From NCBI RefSeq assembly GCF_000817735.3, contig NZ_JTJC03000006.1, positions 135,783 to 199,782 of the forward strand: a DNA stretch of 64,000 nucleotides. Direction: 5' to 3'. Position 1 is the stretch's first letter, and every line of letters begins with the position of its first letter. A program made the position numbers and the translations under genes. Under the pieces are notes generated by a model. The model was not told the origin of the DNA. It saw only the letters and a program-made list of their open reading frames with translations, and ran no database searches. This document shows positions 1 through 7,983 of this stretch, piece after piece. The DNA comes from Scytonema millei VB511283. Its GTDB lineage: Bacteria > Cyanobacteriota > Cyanobacteriia > Cyanobacteriales > Chroococcidiopsidaceae.

Positions 1-1
1 A

Positions 2-1753
2 TTGTATGATGCCTGCTTGGAGCGGATGCAAACTTTCTTGGATGAAAATTATCGCTTTAGCGACGATAAGTACGTTCAAAAAATCCAACAGTTTAGCCAA
101 ATTCTTCAACAAATCAACCAGCACCTTAATCGTCGCTATTTCATTCTCAAGTCAATCGTCATTAACAACTTGTATGGCGTTGACATCATGCAGGAAGCGA
201 CGGAAATTTGCAAGCTCCGCTTGTTCCTAAAATTGATGGCTCAAGTCGAACCTGATGCTTCACGACAGAACTACGGCGTAGAACCACTGCCTGATATTGA
301 TTTCAACATTCGTGCTGGTAATACGTTGGTTGGTTTTGCTAGCTACGATGAGGTGAAAAAAGCTGTTGAGGGAGAGAAGCAGAAAAAGCTAGATCTATTC
401 GGTGACATGGCTCGGATCGACGAAAAGGCAAAGGCTGTCGATCAAAGTTTTCAAAATTTCCGCAAACTTCAGACTGAAAGAGCTGATGGGCGCTTAACTT
501 CTCAAAAGAAGGCAGAACTTAGTAGCAAGCTTCAAGAGCTGAGAAACGAGCTTGACCGCTACCTAGCCGAGAAGTATGAGATGGGGCTATCTAAAAAGCT
601 AGCAACTTTCAAAAAGTGGAGGGAAAGTCACCAACCGTTTCACTGGTTTGTTGAGTTCTACGGCATTGTCAACAGGGGGGGGTTTGATGTGATTATCGGA
701 AATCCTCCGTATGTAGAGTGGTCAAAGATTAAGGGATACGAACTACTCGCAGGTATTTACAAAACTAGAAGCTGTGGCAATTTATATACCGTTATATGTG
801 AGCGATCTTACAGACTTCTACAAAACCAAGGCTGCTTTGGCATAATTGTGCCGATAAGTTGTATTGCTACTAATCGAATGGCTCCCTTTCGAGACTTATG
901 GAAGGAAGAACATTTAGATACGTATGCTAGCCATTACTCTGGTGATGCACATCCTTCGGTACTCTTTCAAGGAGTTAAATTTAGGTTATCTATCTTACTA
1001 CAGCATAAAGGTCTATTAACTTCAAACATATACAGTACACAGTTTCAAAAATGGTTGCCGGAGGAACGAGAAAATCTGTTTCAGTTAATTGAATATGTTG
1101 AGGTTGAACCAACTTGCATTCGCCTTAGCCTTGTTCCTAAAGTTGCCACAAAAATACATGCTTCTGTTTTGTACAAACTCTGTAGCAGTCACTCCCTAGT
1201 TCAGACCAGTATCTACTCAAATTCAGAATATACGGTTTATGCTCATAGAATTGTGGCACACTTTGTCAAAGCCTTTGATTTTATTCCATTCTTCAAAAAT
1301 GAGCGAGATGGCGAGAAAAAATCTGAAGACTACAAGACTTTTCATACTAATACCAAATTGAACAGCGACACTTTAGCTGCCTTACTAAATAGTAGTCTAT
1401 TCTATATCTGGTTTGTGTCATATTCAGATGTCTATCACTGCGGGCGTGAAGTCATTCTTGACTTCCCTTGCGACATAGCACTTCTGGCAAAAGCCCTGGG
1501 GAAGAAACTATCTGAGGTGAAAGATCGCCTCATGAAAAGCTTACAAGCTCATAGTATCCGACGCTGTATTCCTTACAAAGCTACTGGATTAGTAGAATAT
1601 GATGAATTTTATCCTCGACTCTCTAAGTCAACTATGGATGAAATAGATCGCATTCTAGCTCAACACTACGGCTTTACAGACGAAGAACTAGACTTCATCG
1701 TTAACTATGACATCAAGTATAGAATGGGGCGGGATTTAGAGGATGAAGATTAA
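2..1753 (+). CDS. Eco57I-like DNA adenine methyltransferase / type IIG restriction-modification protein, 3' part
   Basis: This is the C-terminal 583 residues of a large restriction-modification enzyme; the gene enters from the left window edge, so the first codon read here is not its start. The class-N6 adenine methyltransferase catalytic motif NPPY is at residues 234-237 (context DVIIGNPPYVEW), preceded by LPDIDFNIRAGNTLVG at about 97-111, a signature of Eco57I/type ISP/BREX PglX-like enzymes. Between them lies a charged coiled-coil-like segment (about 115-200). The S-adenosylmethionine-binding motif I should be upstream of the window. The region after 300 is probably target recognition. Such proteins methylate adenine in a specific site, often with an N-terminal nuclease that cannot be seen here. 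It lies in the putative transposon cargo. The family call is solid; type IIG versus BREX/DISARM methylase is undecided. Confidence 0.85.
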   Translation: MYDACLERMQTFLDENYRFSDDKYVQKIQQFSQILQQINQHLNRRYFILKSIVINNLYGVDIMQEATEICKLRLFLKLMAQVEPDASRQNYGVEPLPDIDFNIRAGNTLVGFASYDEVKKAVEGEKQKKLDLFGDMARIDEKAKAVDQSFQNFRKLQTERADGRLTSQKKAELSSKLQELRNELDRYLAEKYEMGLSKKLATFKKWRESHQPFHWFVEFYGIVNRGGFDVIIGNPPYVEWSKIKGYELLAGIYKTRSCGNLYTVICERSYRLLQNQGCFGIIVPISCIATNRMAPFRDLWKEEHLDTYASHYSGDAHPSVLFQGVKFRLSILLQHKGLLTSNIYSTQFQKWLPEERENLFQLIEYVEVEPTCIRLSLVPKVATKIHASVLYKLCSSHSLVQTSIYSNSEYTVYAHRIVAHFVKAFDFIPFFKNERDGEKKSEDYKTFHTNTKLNSDTLAALLNSSLFYIWFVSYSDVYHCGREVILDFPCDIALLAKALGKKLSEVKDRLMKSLQAHSIRRCIPYKATGLVEYDEFYPRLSKSTMDEIDRILAQHYGFTDEELDFIVNYDIKYRMGRDLEDED

Positions 1754-2047
1754 TAAATACTGGTTTTTATGAAACGAGTTTTTCTATAAAGAAAAGCTAC
1801 TATAATTTTCCTAAAATTGTAGAAGTAGTAGGTTAAAAAGAATTGTTTTGAAACTCAAGCTACTGGAAAAAAACACATCGAACTTTTGACTAGAATTCCT
1901 GCCACCTACTAATTCACCAACCAAAATTTATTTTCAGCATGATGCGCTAATGACAGAAATTCTACAACAAAGATGTGTTTTGAGTGCGGCTTCTATAGAT
2001 GATGGAATGATTGATAAGTTTGTTTGCAGTATGTTTTATCACTACTA
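1754..2047. other. Intergenic, AT-rich, with a possible 32-codon leader ORF
   Basis: No recognised gene. A short frame opens at ATG 1950 and stops at TAA 2046-2048, overlapping the ATG at 2048 as TAATG. That arrangement would allow translational coupling to the nuclease gene that follows. The 32-residue product resembles nothing I know and may be chance. Confidence 0.3.
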
Positions 2048-2643
2048 ATGAACCGAAAAATACTTTTATTTTCTACCATTTTAGCCTTAGAACTCTTTGA
2101 TCTATATCTAAGAAAGCAACCACTGCTCATCAACCTACACTCTCAACTTCTAATGCTACTCCAGTTCAGGCAACCTATCGAGTTAAACGAATTGCTGATG
2201 GTGATACGATTACTGTTGTTGATGTGCGAGGTGCTGATGTTAGAGTGAGATTTTCTTGCTTGGATGCACCAGAGGTTCCACACACGAAGCAGGAACGGGC
2301 AAGCTACGATCCTATTGACATCGACCAATTTAAATGGGGTCGCTTAGCACGTAATCGACTCACTCAACTGATTCACCAAGCAGGCGATCGCGTAGCTTTA
2401 ACCGTAGTAGATACTGACCGCTACGGGCGTAAAGTGGCGGATGTTCGATTGTCTAATGGAGCATTGGTACAAGAGATACTGATTCGTGAAGGACTAGCAG
2501 TAGTTTACAAGCAGTACATTAAAAGCTGTTCTAATGCCACACTAGTTGAGCAGGCAGAAATTCAAGCTAGACAGCAAAAAATAGGAGTCTGGGGCGATCC
2601 TAGTTTCATTCCACCGTCAGAGTGGAGACACAATAATAAGTAG
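2048..2643 (+). pseudogene. Thermonuclease (SNase-like) gene with an apparent frameshift
   Basis: From about 2101 to 2643 the frame encodes a staphylococcal-nuclease-like (OB-fold) domain. It has the DGDT calcium/catalytic motif (codons 2197-2208), the RVRFSCLDAPE segment holding the Arg and Asp/Glu active-site residues, and DRYGR matching the second catalytic Arg region. Known family members are secreted, calcium-dependent phosphodiesterases acting on DNA and RNA. The only hydrophobic signal-like start, MNRKILLFSTILALELF, begins at ATG 2048 in a different frame. The nuclease frame itself has a TGA at 2098 and no ATG, GTG or TTG before the catalytic motif; the first candidate, GTG 2224, would remove DGDT. 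A one-base loss near 2095-2105 explains this. A true frameshift, programmed slippage, or an assembly error are all possible. Confidence 0.7.
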
Positions 2644-2911
2644 CTTAGCAATTTGTTTTAAAGTCTTATTGCTTCTAGAACTTGCACCAAAATAATTAAA
2701 CATTATATGCGATTAGGAGTTCTAATTTTCTACTAAGATGAGATATTAGCCTCATTCTTGCTACTTAGCTGTAAGTCAATTTTTTTTAAAAAACTAATAG
2801 ATTCTAACCAGTGATAAATTCTTTACATTTAGTTCATTAAAAATTCATGCTTGTCGTAATTTCTCCTTTTTTAAATGGGATAAATAAAAATAATGTAATA
2901 ATAGTAGCTTT

Positions 2912-3649
2912 ATGACTATAGCTAAATACGATCAAGTCTCCATAGCTCATAATCGTGATTCCGATCCCTTAGTGTATCGATTACAGACAACTCAAATGCT
3001 AAAAATGCTGTCAAGACTTCTCCCAGGACACGAATGGAAGTCAAATTGGCTGCACGATAACGTTAGAAGAAATGGCTCTATCTCTTTTGATATGGGTATA
3101 ACACTGAGTTATAAGGGGCAATCCTTGGGTGCAGGGCATGAACATGAATGGGAAATTCAAGTCAATCCTAGATGGGCAGAGAAATTGAACCAAGCCTATA
3201 GAGAGATAACTGCTCTAGTCATCGGTCAAGGAGTGGTAAAAAAAACAGAGAAGACATCTAAAGCTCTACCTGGAAAAGTAGATAATGGCAACCATCTTAG
3301 AGCGGATGACACGTATACTTGGAATAATTTATCATTTCGCTCTCCAGCAGAAATTGTCGTAGCTAAGGCATTAGAGAGTAGGGGGTTACTATTCTTTCCT
3401 AATGCTAAGTGCCGGATTCGCAATCGACTAGGGATCGCAGAGACGAAAGAAACAGACTTCTTAGTTTTCTATAAAGGAACTTCACGAATTTTAGAGGTAG
3501 ACGGAAAAGAATACCATCAGCAAGCAATAGAAGATTATAGAAGAGACAGAATGTTTGATAAATATGGAATTCGGTCTACTCGTTTTACTGCTTTAGAGTG
3601 CCTTAACAATGCCGAGCAGGTAGTCGAAGAGTTTCTGGAGCTATTTTGA
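2912..3649 (+). CDS. PD-(D/E)XK endonuclease-like protein (DUF559/Vsr-like C-terminus)
   Basis: The product has 245 residues. The C-terminal 100 residues show a PD-(D/E)XK nuclease core: Glu147 in SPAEIVVAKAL, Asp182 in ETDFLVF, and Glu195...Lys199 in ILEVDGK, followed by the helix YHQQAIEDYRRDRMFDKYG and a final strand RFTALEC. This matches the layout of DUF559/very-short-patch-repair-like nucleases, which cut DNA with divalent metal. The N-terminal 120 residues are unassigned. The ATG start is the first in frame, and the preceding 267 bases are AT-rich without another gene. It sits among other nucleases in the putative transposon cargo, so defence against foreign DNA is a reasonable inference, not shown. 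Confidence 0.7.
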   Translation: MTIAKYDQVSIAHNRDSDPLVYRLQTTQMLKMLSRLLPGHEWKSNWLHDNVRRNGSISFDMGITLSYKGQSLGAGHEHEWEIQVNPRWAEKLNQAYREITALVIGQGVVKKTEKTSKALPGKVDNGNHLRADDTYTWNNLSFRSPAEIVVAKALESRGLLFFPNAKCRIRNRLGIAETKETDFLVFYKGTSRILEVDGKEYHQQAIEDYRRDRMFDKYGIRSTRFTALECLNNAEQVVEEFLELF

Positions 3650-3889
3650 TTTATTAGACTAAGTTTTGAACAAGGTCATATATGGTTAGTATCTTGTGTA
3701 TTATATCAACTACACATTACTGTAATTTTGTGATAAATTTTCAAGTTTAGCCTTTGATTTCTTAAGTATTAAATATATTTTCTGATGAGAGCGGCAATAC
3801 TGTTTAGATTTTACTTACCTAACTGTTTCGGCACACCCATAGCATCGTTTGCTTTGCTATAGTTGCCTGATAACAAAAGGCAGCAGAAA

Positions 3890-4846
3890 ATGAGTAGTAA
3901 AGACCTTAACTACTATGTCACCAAATTCACTAAGCTACGAGTAGACCGCGCTCACGGTAGCGTAGCACCCCACAAGCCTATTTTGCTATTGTCAGTCATT
4001 GAGCTAATCGAGCAGGGTTTGCTGAGTCACAATCAAATTCCCTTATCTGCCGAGCTAATTGCTGCTTTTCTAAAGTTATGGCAACCGCTAGGCTCAAATG
4101 CACATAATGCGGATATCGGAATGCCATTCTTTCACCTTAAAAGTGATGGATTTTGGCACTTTAAACCTAACCCAGGATTTGAAGCACTACTGTTTTCTGG
4201 AGCCAGAGTTAGGGCAGTTGGGGTACTGCGGCAAGCAGTAGAATATGCTTACTTAGATGACGAGCTGTTTGAGTTACTACAACAACCCGTATCTAGAAAC
4301 TCTCTCATTGCTGTCTTGCTTGACAATTGGTTTGCTGATAAAAATCAACAGATCGAGGAGATTCTAAGCAGGAATGCCCTTGAAGATTTTCAGAAAGAGC
4401 TATTAGCTACTGGTGGAAAAGTCTACCAGGAAGCTGAGTTGAAAGACGAAGCCAAAGTAGTTGTTAGAGATGCCACATTTCGCAGGGCTGTTATTTCAGC
4501 ATATAATCGCCGCTGTGCATTCTGTGGGCTGCAAATACTCGACTCTCTATGTCAAAACGTCGTAGACGGAGCGCATATTATGCCCTTCTCTCAGTTCTAC
4601 GACGACCGGATCGATAATGGTATTTCACTTTGCAAAAATCACCACTGGGCGTTTGATAAGGGTTGGTTTAGTATCGGTGATGACTTTACTCTCTTGGTGA
4701 AGGACGACCTACATGAAGATGCTCCCAACTGTAGACCTATGAAGCAGTTCAATGGCGATCGCATTCGTCTGCCAGTTCACACGCAATACTATCCGCGTCT
4801 AGAAGCTTTGCGCTGGCATCGTCAGCACGTATTTGGAGCAGCTTGA
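3890..4846 (+). CDS. HNH endonuclease, probable McrA-like (phosphorothioate/modified-DNA) restriction enzyme
   Basis: I prefer ATG 3890, 12 bases after AAGG, over the in-frame TTG at 3863; this gives 318 residues. The C-terminal third is an HNH nuclease: a CAFCG zinc knuckle, VDGAHIMPFS carrying the first His, NGISLCKNHHWAFDKG with Asn and the CxxHH metal/zinc residues. The N-terminal domain has APHKPILLLSVIELIEQG, typical of COG3440 predicted restriction endonucleases. Their best-studied members (ScoMcrA type) bind phosphorothioate or methylated DNA through an N-terminal sulfur-binding domain. That substrate is inferred from the family and is untested here. Neighbours are further nucleases. 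No dnd genes are visible in the window. Confidence 0.75.
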   Translation: MSSKDLNYYVTKFTKLRVDRAHGSVAPHKPILLLSVIELIEQGLLSHNQIPLSAELIAAFLKLWQPLGSNAHNADIGMPFFHLKSDGFWHFKPNPGFEALLFSGARVRAVGVLRQAVEYAYLDDELFELLQQPVSRNSLIAVLLDNWFADKNQQIEEILSRNALEDFQKELLATGGKVYQEAELKDEAKVVVRDATFRRAVISAYNRRCAFCGLQILDSLCQNVVDGAHIMPFSQFYDDRIDNGISLCKNHHWAFDKGWFSIGDDFTLLVKDDLHEDAPNCRPMKQFNGDRIRLPVHTQYYPRLEALRWHRQHVFGAA

Positions 4847-4914
4847 AATGGCTTGTTGTAACAACCGCTATGCTGTCATATGTTAGAGTCTGATTGCCAG
4901 GGGGTTGAAGAGGT

Positions 4915-5757
4915 ATGAGTAAAAAACCTAAAGGTTGGTACGAAGCGATCGCTATCCGTCCTGTCATGCACGTCGATGGTTATGAGAGTTCTGAAAAGGT
5001 ATGCAGCTACGTTGCCGAGATCTACTTTTCTAGTACCGAAGAAAAGCTTCACCAAAAGCTAATTACTAATAGTAAAAACTCTACATATGTCAGTCTTTAC
5101 ACCCTATATAAAGTAGGGGAAGCTAAATGCCCTACTTATTGGGTAGGTAAAGACTTATTAACTGCTCTGATGCAATCAGACTTGACTATTGAAGCTGATA
5201 GCTTGCATTGGGCAATGAAGACTGGAATTTTTATGCTACCCAAGAATGTAGTTTTTTCTCCAGAGAAACGTAGCATTCAGGCAATTTTTTGGCACTTCGA
5301 TCCAAGTAACGGCTATCTTTACTTGACTGCAAGCGATGGAGCCAGCTTCTTTTGCCGTAGATTTAAAGCTTACGACAATTTAAGAAAAATTACTTATGCC
5401 GATGTTCAAGATATTAATCCACAAGCAGTTGTAGAATTTAACGAATATTTGCAATCAATCTTTCTGCGGCTAATCCTGATTATGGAATGTCGCTCTGAAT
5501 TAGTAGATACGGAATCTAAAGTAATCAGAGTTAATCAAGGATTTGCTAAGGATAAGGCAAAGGATTACTACGAACCTCTATGGGTTGGGAGAAACTATCG
5601 CGTTCAGAGGGAAGAGACACAAGATAAGGGTGGTACTCATGCATCTCCCCGCGTCCACTGGCGCAGAGGTTATTTACGCAATCAGCCATATGGAGAAGGT
5701 AGGCAGCAGAGAAGATTGGTTTGGATTGAGCCAGTCTTAGTTATAGGAAAAGGATAA
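4915..5757 (+). CDS. Uncharacterised protein with AcrVA2-like C-terminal motif
   Basis: The product has 280 residues and no signal peptide or transmembrane segment. The start ATG has a good ribosome site (GAAGAGG). The C-terminal 60 residues contain HASPRVHWRRGYLRNQPYG followed by RLVWIEPVLVIG, an H-x-RRG...G...W-x-P-x-x-V pattern. I recall the same pattern at the end of AcrVA2, the Moraxella inhibitor of Cas12a synthesis, and in many plasmid- and phage-borne homologues. The middle part (GIFMLPKNVV, AIFWHF) also fits the predicted beta-rich region of that family. Most homologues have no known role, so anti-CRISPR activity is only a hypothesis. It lies between an HNH nuclease and a DUF262 protein in the putative transposon cargo. 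Confidence 0.6.
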   Translation: MSKKPKGWYEAIAIRPVMHVDGYESSEKVCSYVAEIYFSSTEEKLHQKLITNSKNSTYVSLYTLYKVGEAKCPTYWVGKDLLTALMQSDLTIEADSLHWAMKTGIFMLPKNVVFSPEKRSIQAIFWHFDPSNGYLYLTASDGASFFCRRFKAYDNLRKITYADVQDINPQAVVEFNEYLQSIFLRLILIMECRSELVDTESKVIRVNQGFAKDKAKDYYEPLWVGRNYRVQREETQDKGGTHASPRVHWRRGYLRNQPYGEGRQQRRLVWIEPVLVIGKG

Positions 5758-5934
5758 GTTTTTAAAAACCTTGGTAAATTAACCTGAGTACAATCAATTA
5801 AAGTCTATAAGAACTTAGGTTGTTGCAAGCGGTGGAAAACTGAGCGGAGTGCTAAGAATAATATTGACCCCTACAACTCTCCTTGGTAGTTTAAAAGTAA
5901 AGGTAGTTATCTTTGAGTTGAAATAATACCAGAA

Positions 5935-6462
5935 ATGTCTGAACCAGAATTTCAAAATAAATATTATCAGTCTTCAGATGACGAGTTAGGAAACAAGTAC
6001 GAATCCGCTAAAATTAACCTGCTTCAACGGCACGAAAGAATCAAGCTACCGATATTAGCCCATGATATCTATGCTAATCCTAATTACACAACGATTGATA
6101 CTGATTGGTCATCTACTTGGAATTCAGTCAAGCAGTCAAGATTGATAGAATCATTAATTGTCAATATACCCGTGCCACCAATTATTCTATATGAGGAAAG
6201 CTACGGAAAGTACAAAATTATTGATGGTAGAGAAAGACTGAAAGCGAGCGCTGATTTTTACAGCAATCGATTAGCTCTGACTGGGTTAGAAATTGAGTTA
6301 GAGCTAGATGGATGCACTTGTGCTACTCTTCCTACAGAAATTCGATGTAAACTCGACCGTCGCTCTCTATCTCTTATAAGTGTTATCCCTAAAAGTGAAC
6401 TAAGTCCAGATCAAGTAGCTAGTTTAATAAAAATTGTTACTGAGCGTTTGGGAAATAAGTAA
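5935..6462 (+). CDS. Short DUF262 (GmrS/ParB-like fold) protein
   Basis: The product has 175 residues. Residues about 60-130 match the DUF262 core: W-x(4)-KQSRLIESLIVNIPVPP, then a strand pair, then IIDGRERLKASADF, a variant of the usual DGQQRLT nucleotide-binding motif with Glu for Gln. DUF262 is the N-terminal NTPase/nuclease-associated domain of GmrSD type IV restriction enzymes and of many defence proteins. The protein stops at VTERLGNK, where longer family members continue with an R-L-N-T-G-G motif and a C-terminal nuclease, so it is either a stand-alone minimal form or truncated. The next gene starts 15 bases later, suggesting a two-gene unit. Confidence 0.7.
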   Translation: MSEPEFQNKYYQSSDDELGNKYESAKINLLQRHERIKLPILAHDIYANPNYTTIDTDWSSTWNSVKQSRLIESLIVNIPVPPIILYEESYGKYKIIDGRERLKASADFYSNRLALTGLEIELELDGCTCATLPTEIRCKLDRRSLSLISVIPKSELSPDQVASLIKIVTERLGNK

Positions 6463-6477
6463 AGGTACGGAAATGCT

Positions 6478-6990
6478 ATGAACGATAAGGTAGAGGATTT
6501 GTTAATAAAAATAAATCAACAAGCAAAAATAATTGATAATGCTGTTAAAAATAACCAACAGTTTCGCTACAAGAGTCATCAAAAATTAATATTAGAAACT
6601 GGAAAACCTTTTCTAGAAAGAGTAGATCCTACTCCATTTCAAGGAAAACCTAAAAATTGTTTTCAAAATTGTTTTGAAGCGTTACTAGAGTATCCAAAGT
6701 TAATCTATTGTGAAGGATACGCTACTGATGATAGTTTGCCAATAGCGGTTCTTCATGCTTGGTTAGTCAATGATGAATTTGAAGTCATAGATCCTACATG
6801 GAACAACAAAGCTACTACAGAATGTACTTATTTTGGGGTAGCGTTAAATCACGAATTTGTTATAGATTTTTCTATAAAAACTAAGCATTATGGAATTCTA
6901 GACAGTGATTATTTAAACGATTATCAGCTACTAAAAAGTGGGTTTCCTGAAGGCGCACTCTATACTAAGTTTCATTCTCAATATAAGTGA
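6478..6990 (+). CDS. Papain/transglutaminase-like cysteine hydrolase, uncharacterised
   Basis: The product has 170 residues. It shows an ordered Cys-His-Asp set: Cys61 in KNCFQNCFEAL, His93 in LHAWLV and Asp105 in VIDPTW, followed by an aromatic YFGVAL strand. This order and spacing fit small papain-like-fold proteins found on plasmids, phages and genomic islands (pattern C-x-x-N ... E-G-Y-A ... H-A-W ... D-P-T-W). The reaction is unknown; proteolysis, deamidation or amide exchange are all possible. The gene follows the DUF262 gene by 15 bases and is the last one before the transposon end, so co-transcription with DUF262 is likely. Confidence 0.65.
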   Translation: MNDKVEDLLIKINQQAKIIDNAVKNNQQFRYKSHQKLILETGKPFLERVDPTPFQGKPKNCFQNCFEALLEYPKLIYCEGYATDDSLPIAVLHAWLVNDEFEVIDPTWNNKATTECTYFGVALNHEFVIDFSIKTKHYGILDSDYLNDYQLLKSGFPEGALYTKFHSQYK

Positions 6991-7214
6991 GAGTATCAGC
7001 CTAGAAAGTAGTAGCTTTAACGCGATCGCTTGTAATTTAGTGTTTTTATAAGTTTATCTGAATCTAAATGAGGATTGTATAAGTTAGAAAAATAAATTTT
7101 CAAGGTTAAGTTAGATTAATACTCACTCTCAGTACTAAACAAAAGTCAGCGGACTTCCTCAATGAGAGTTAGGCTATAACTAGATTGTAATTAGTTATTC
7201 ACTTGCCCCTTTGA
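6991..7214. other. AT-rich non-coding stretch before the transposon end
   Basis: No gene, tRNA or CRISPR repeat is seen. It contains one HIP1 site near 7022. It joins the papain-like gene to the terminal repeat array. Confidence 0.5.
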
Positions 7215-7337
7215 GCGACATTAATTTGTGAACGATAAAATTGAATTCTCGTAAGACACAAATTTGTGAAAAACGTCATCAATTTGTTAAAAGCGACATT
7301 AATTTGTGAACAGCGACATCTAATTTGTGAATGTACA
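7215..7337 (-). mobile_element. End of a Tn7-like/Tn5053-like (CAST-type) transposon
   Basis: Read on the minus strand from 7337, the sequence begins TGTACATTCACAAATTAG and then holds five diverged copies of a motif close to ACAAATTAATGTCGC. On the plus strand they lie at 7215-7230, 7252-7268, 7272-7288, 7293-7308 and 7313-7329. A terminal TGTACA followed by several inward-facing transposase-binding repeats is the known layout of TnsB/TniA-type transposon ends in cyanobacteria, including type V-K CRISPR-associated transposons. The element body is therefore on the lower-coordinate side. The five bases outside the tip, 7338-7342 (GAAGT), are the predicted target-site duplication; the partner end is outside the window. 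Confidence 0.75.
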
Positions 7338-7350
7338 GAAGTGAGCTTCA

Positions 7351-7524
7351 TTACTGCACCTCTTCTTTGATAATTTTCACAATATCGTCATTAATATGAC
7401 CTTGACTTTTGCGGTCTAGTCTATTTTTCTCTAGTTGGCAGACTCGCTCGATAATTTGCCTAATCTCTGGCGCAGCAGTTACTATCGGCTCCTGCACGTC
7501 ACTCATATTTGATTCTGTTATCAT
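7351..7524 (-). CDS. Small uncharacterised protein, first gene of an interrupted operon
   Basis: This frame of 57 codons starts at ATG 7524 and stops at TAA 7351. The product begins MITESNMSDVQEP and is acidic to mixed-charge and helix-prone, with no recognised domain. Its stop codon overlaps a new ATG (TAATG at 7353-7349) that runs only four codons (MKLT) before reaching the transposon tip at 7337. The downstream gene of this pair has therefore probably been cut by the transposon. An internal ATG at 7506 is an alternative start. The pairing by stop/start overlap is what makes the frame believable. Confidence 0.5.
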   Translation of the reverse strand: MITESNMSDVQEPIVTAAPEIRQIIERVCQLEKNRLDRKSQGHINDDIVKIIKEEVQ

Positions 7525-7983
7525 GCTAGTACAAATGAATGCTATGCAATATTTTATACATGTGTACTACCGTTTGGCTACCGATCGGTAAGTCAAAAGT
7601 CAAAAGCTAAAAGTCAAAAAAGTAAGCCTCGTAGCTGCTCCAGCTTGGGCTGCTGCACAAATACAATCTTTATGTAAAACAAGCGTTAAAAAACTTGTAG
7701 AGCGTAAACTGCACTACCTTTATCTGCGTTTAACTAAATCTCTTTACAAGAGTGTAATACTGGCAGAAAAATTTAAGCTGGAAAAATCTTGTATTTTTAC
7801 TTTTCTGATGATATTATTACTTTAACCAAGATGGTTTTCTTAATAATCAAAGTATAAACGTTTCAAAAAAAAGAAATAGCATTTCTAGTATAAGCAATAA
7901 ATATCACGATCGCAGATTGAAAGTCAATCCACCATAGCTAAATAAATTTATTTTTGCGATCGCAAGTAAAGAATAATTAAAGT
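7525..7983. other. Non-coding region with heptamer repeat
   Basis: No gene is visible. At 7590-7622 there is a tandem AGTCAAA-type repeat. The remainder is AT-rich with two HIP1-like octamers near the TPR gene stop. Confidence 0.5.

Noticed and set aside
2224-2643. Thermonuclease gene starting at GTG 2224
   Set aside because: This start would remove the catalytic DGDT motif, which is clearly encoded in the same frame upstream.
6991-7337. CRISPR repeat or tRNA next to the transposon end, as expected for type V-K CAST
   Set aside because: No repeat-spacer structure and no tRNA cloverleaf were recognised, so a CAST assignment is left open.
7409-7591. 60-codon plus-strand ORF
   Set aside because: It is mostly the complement of the better-supported 57-codon minus-strand gene at 7351-7524 and has no protein-like pattern.
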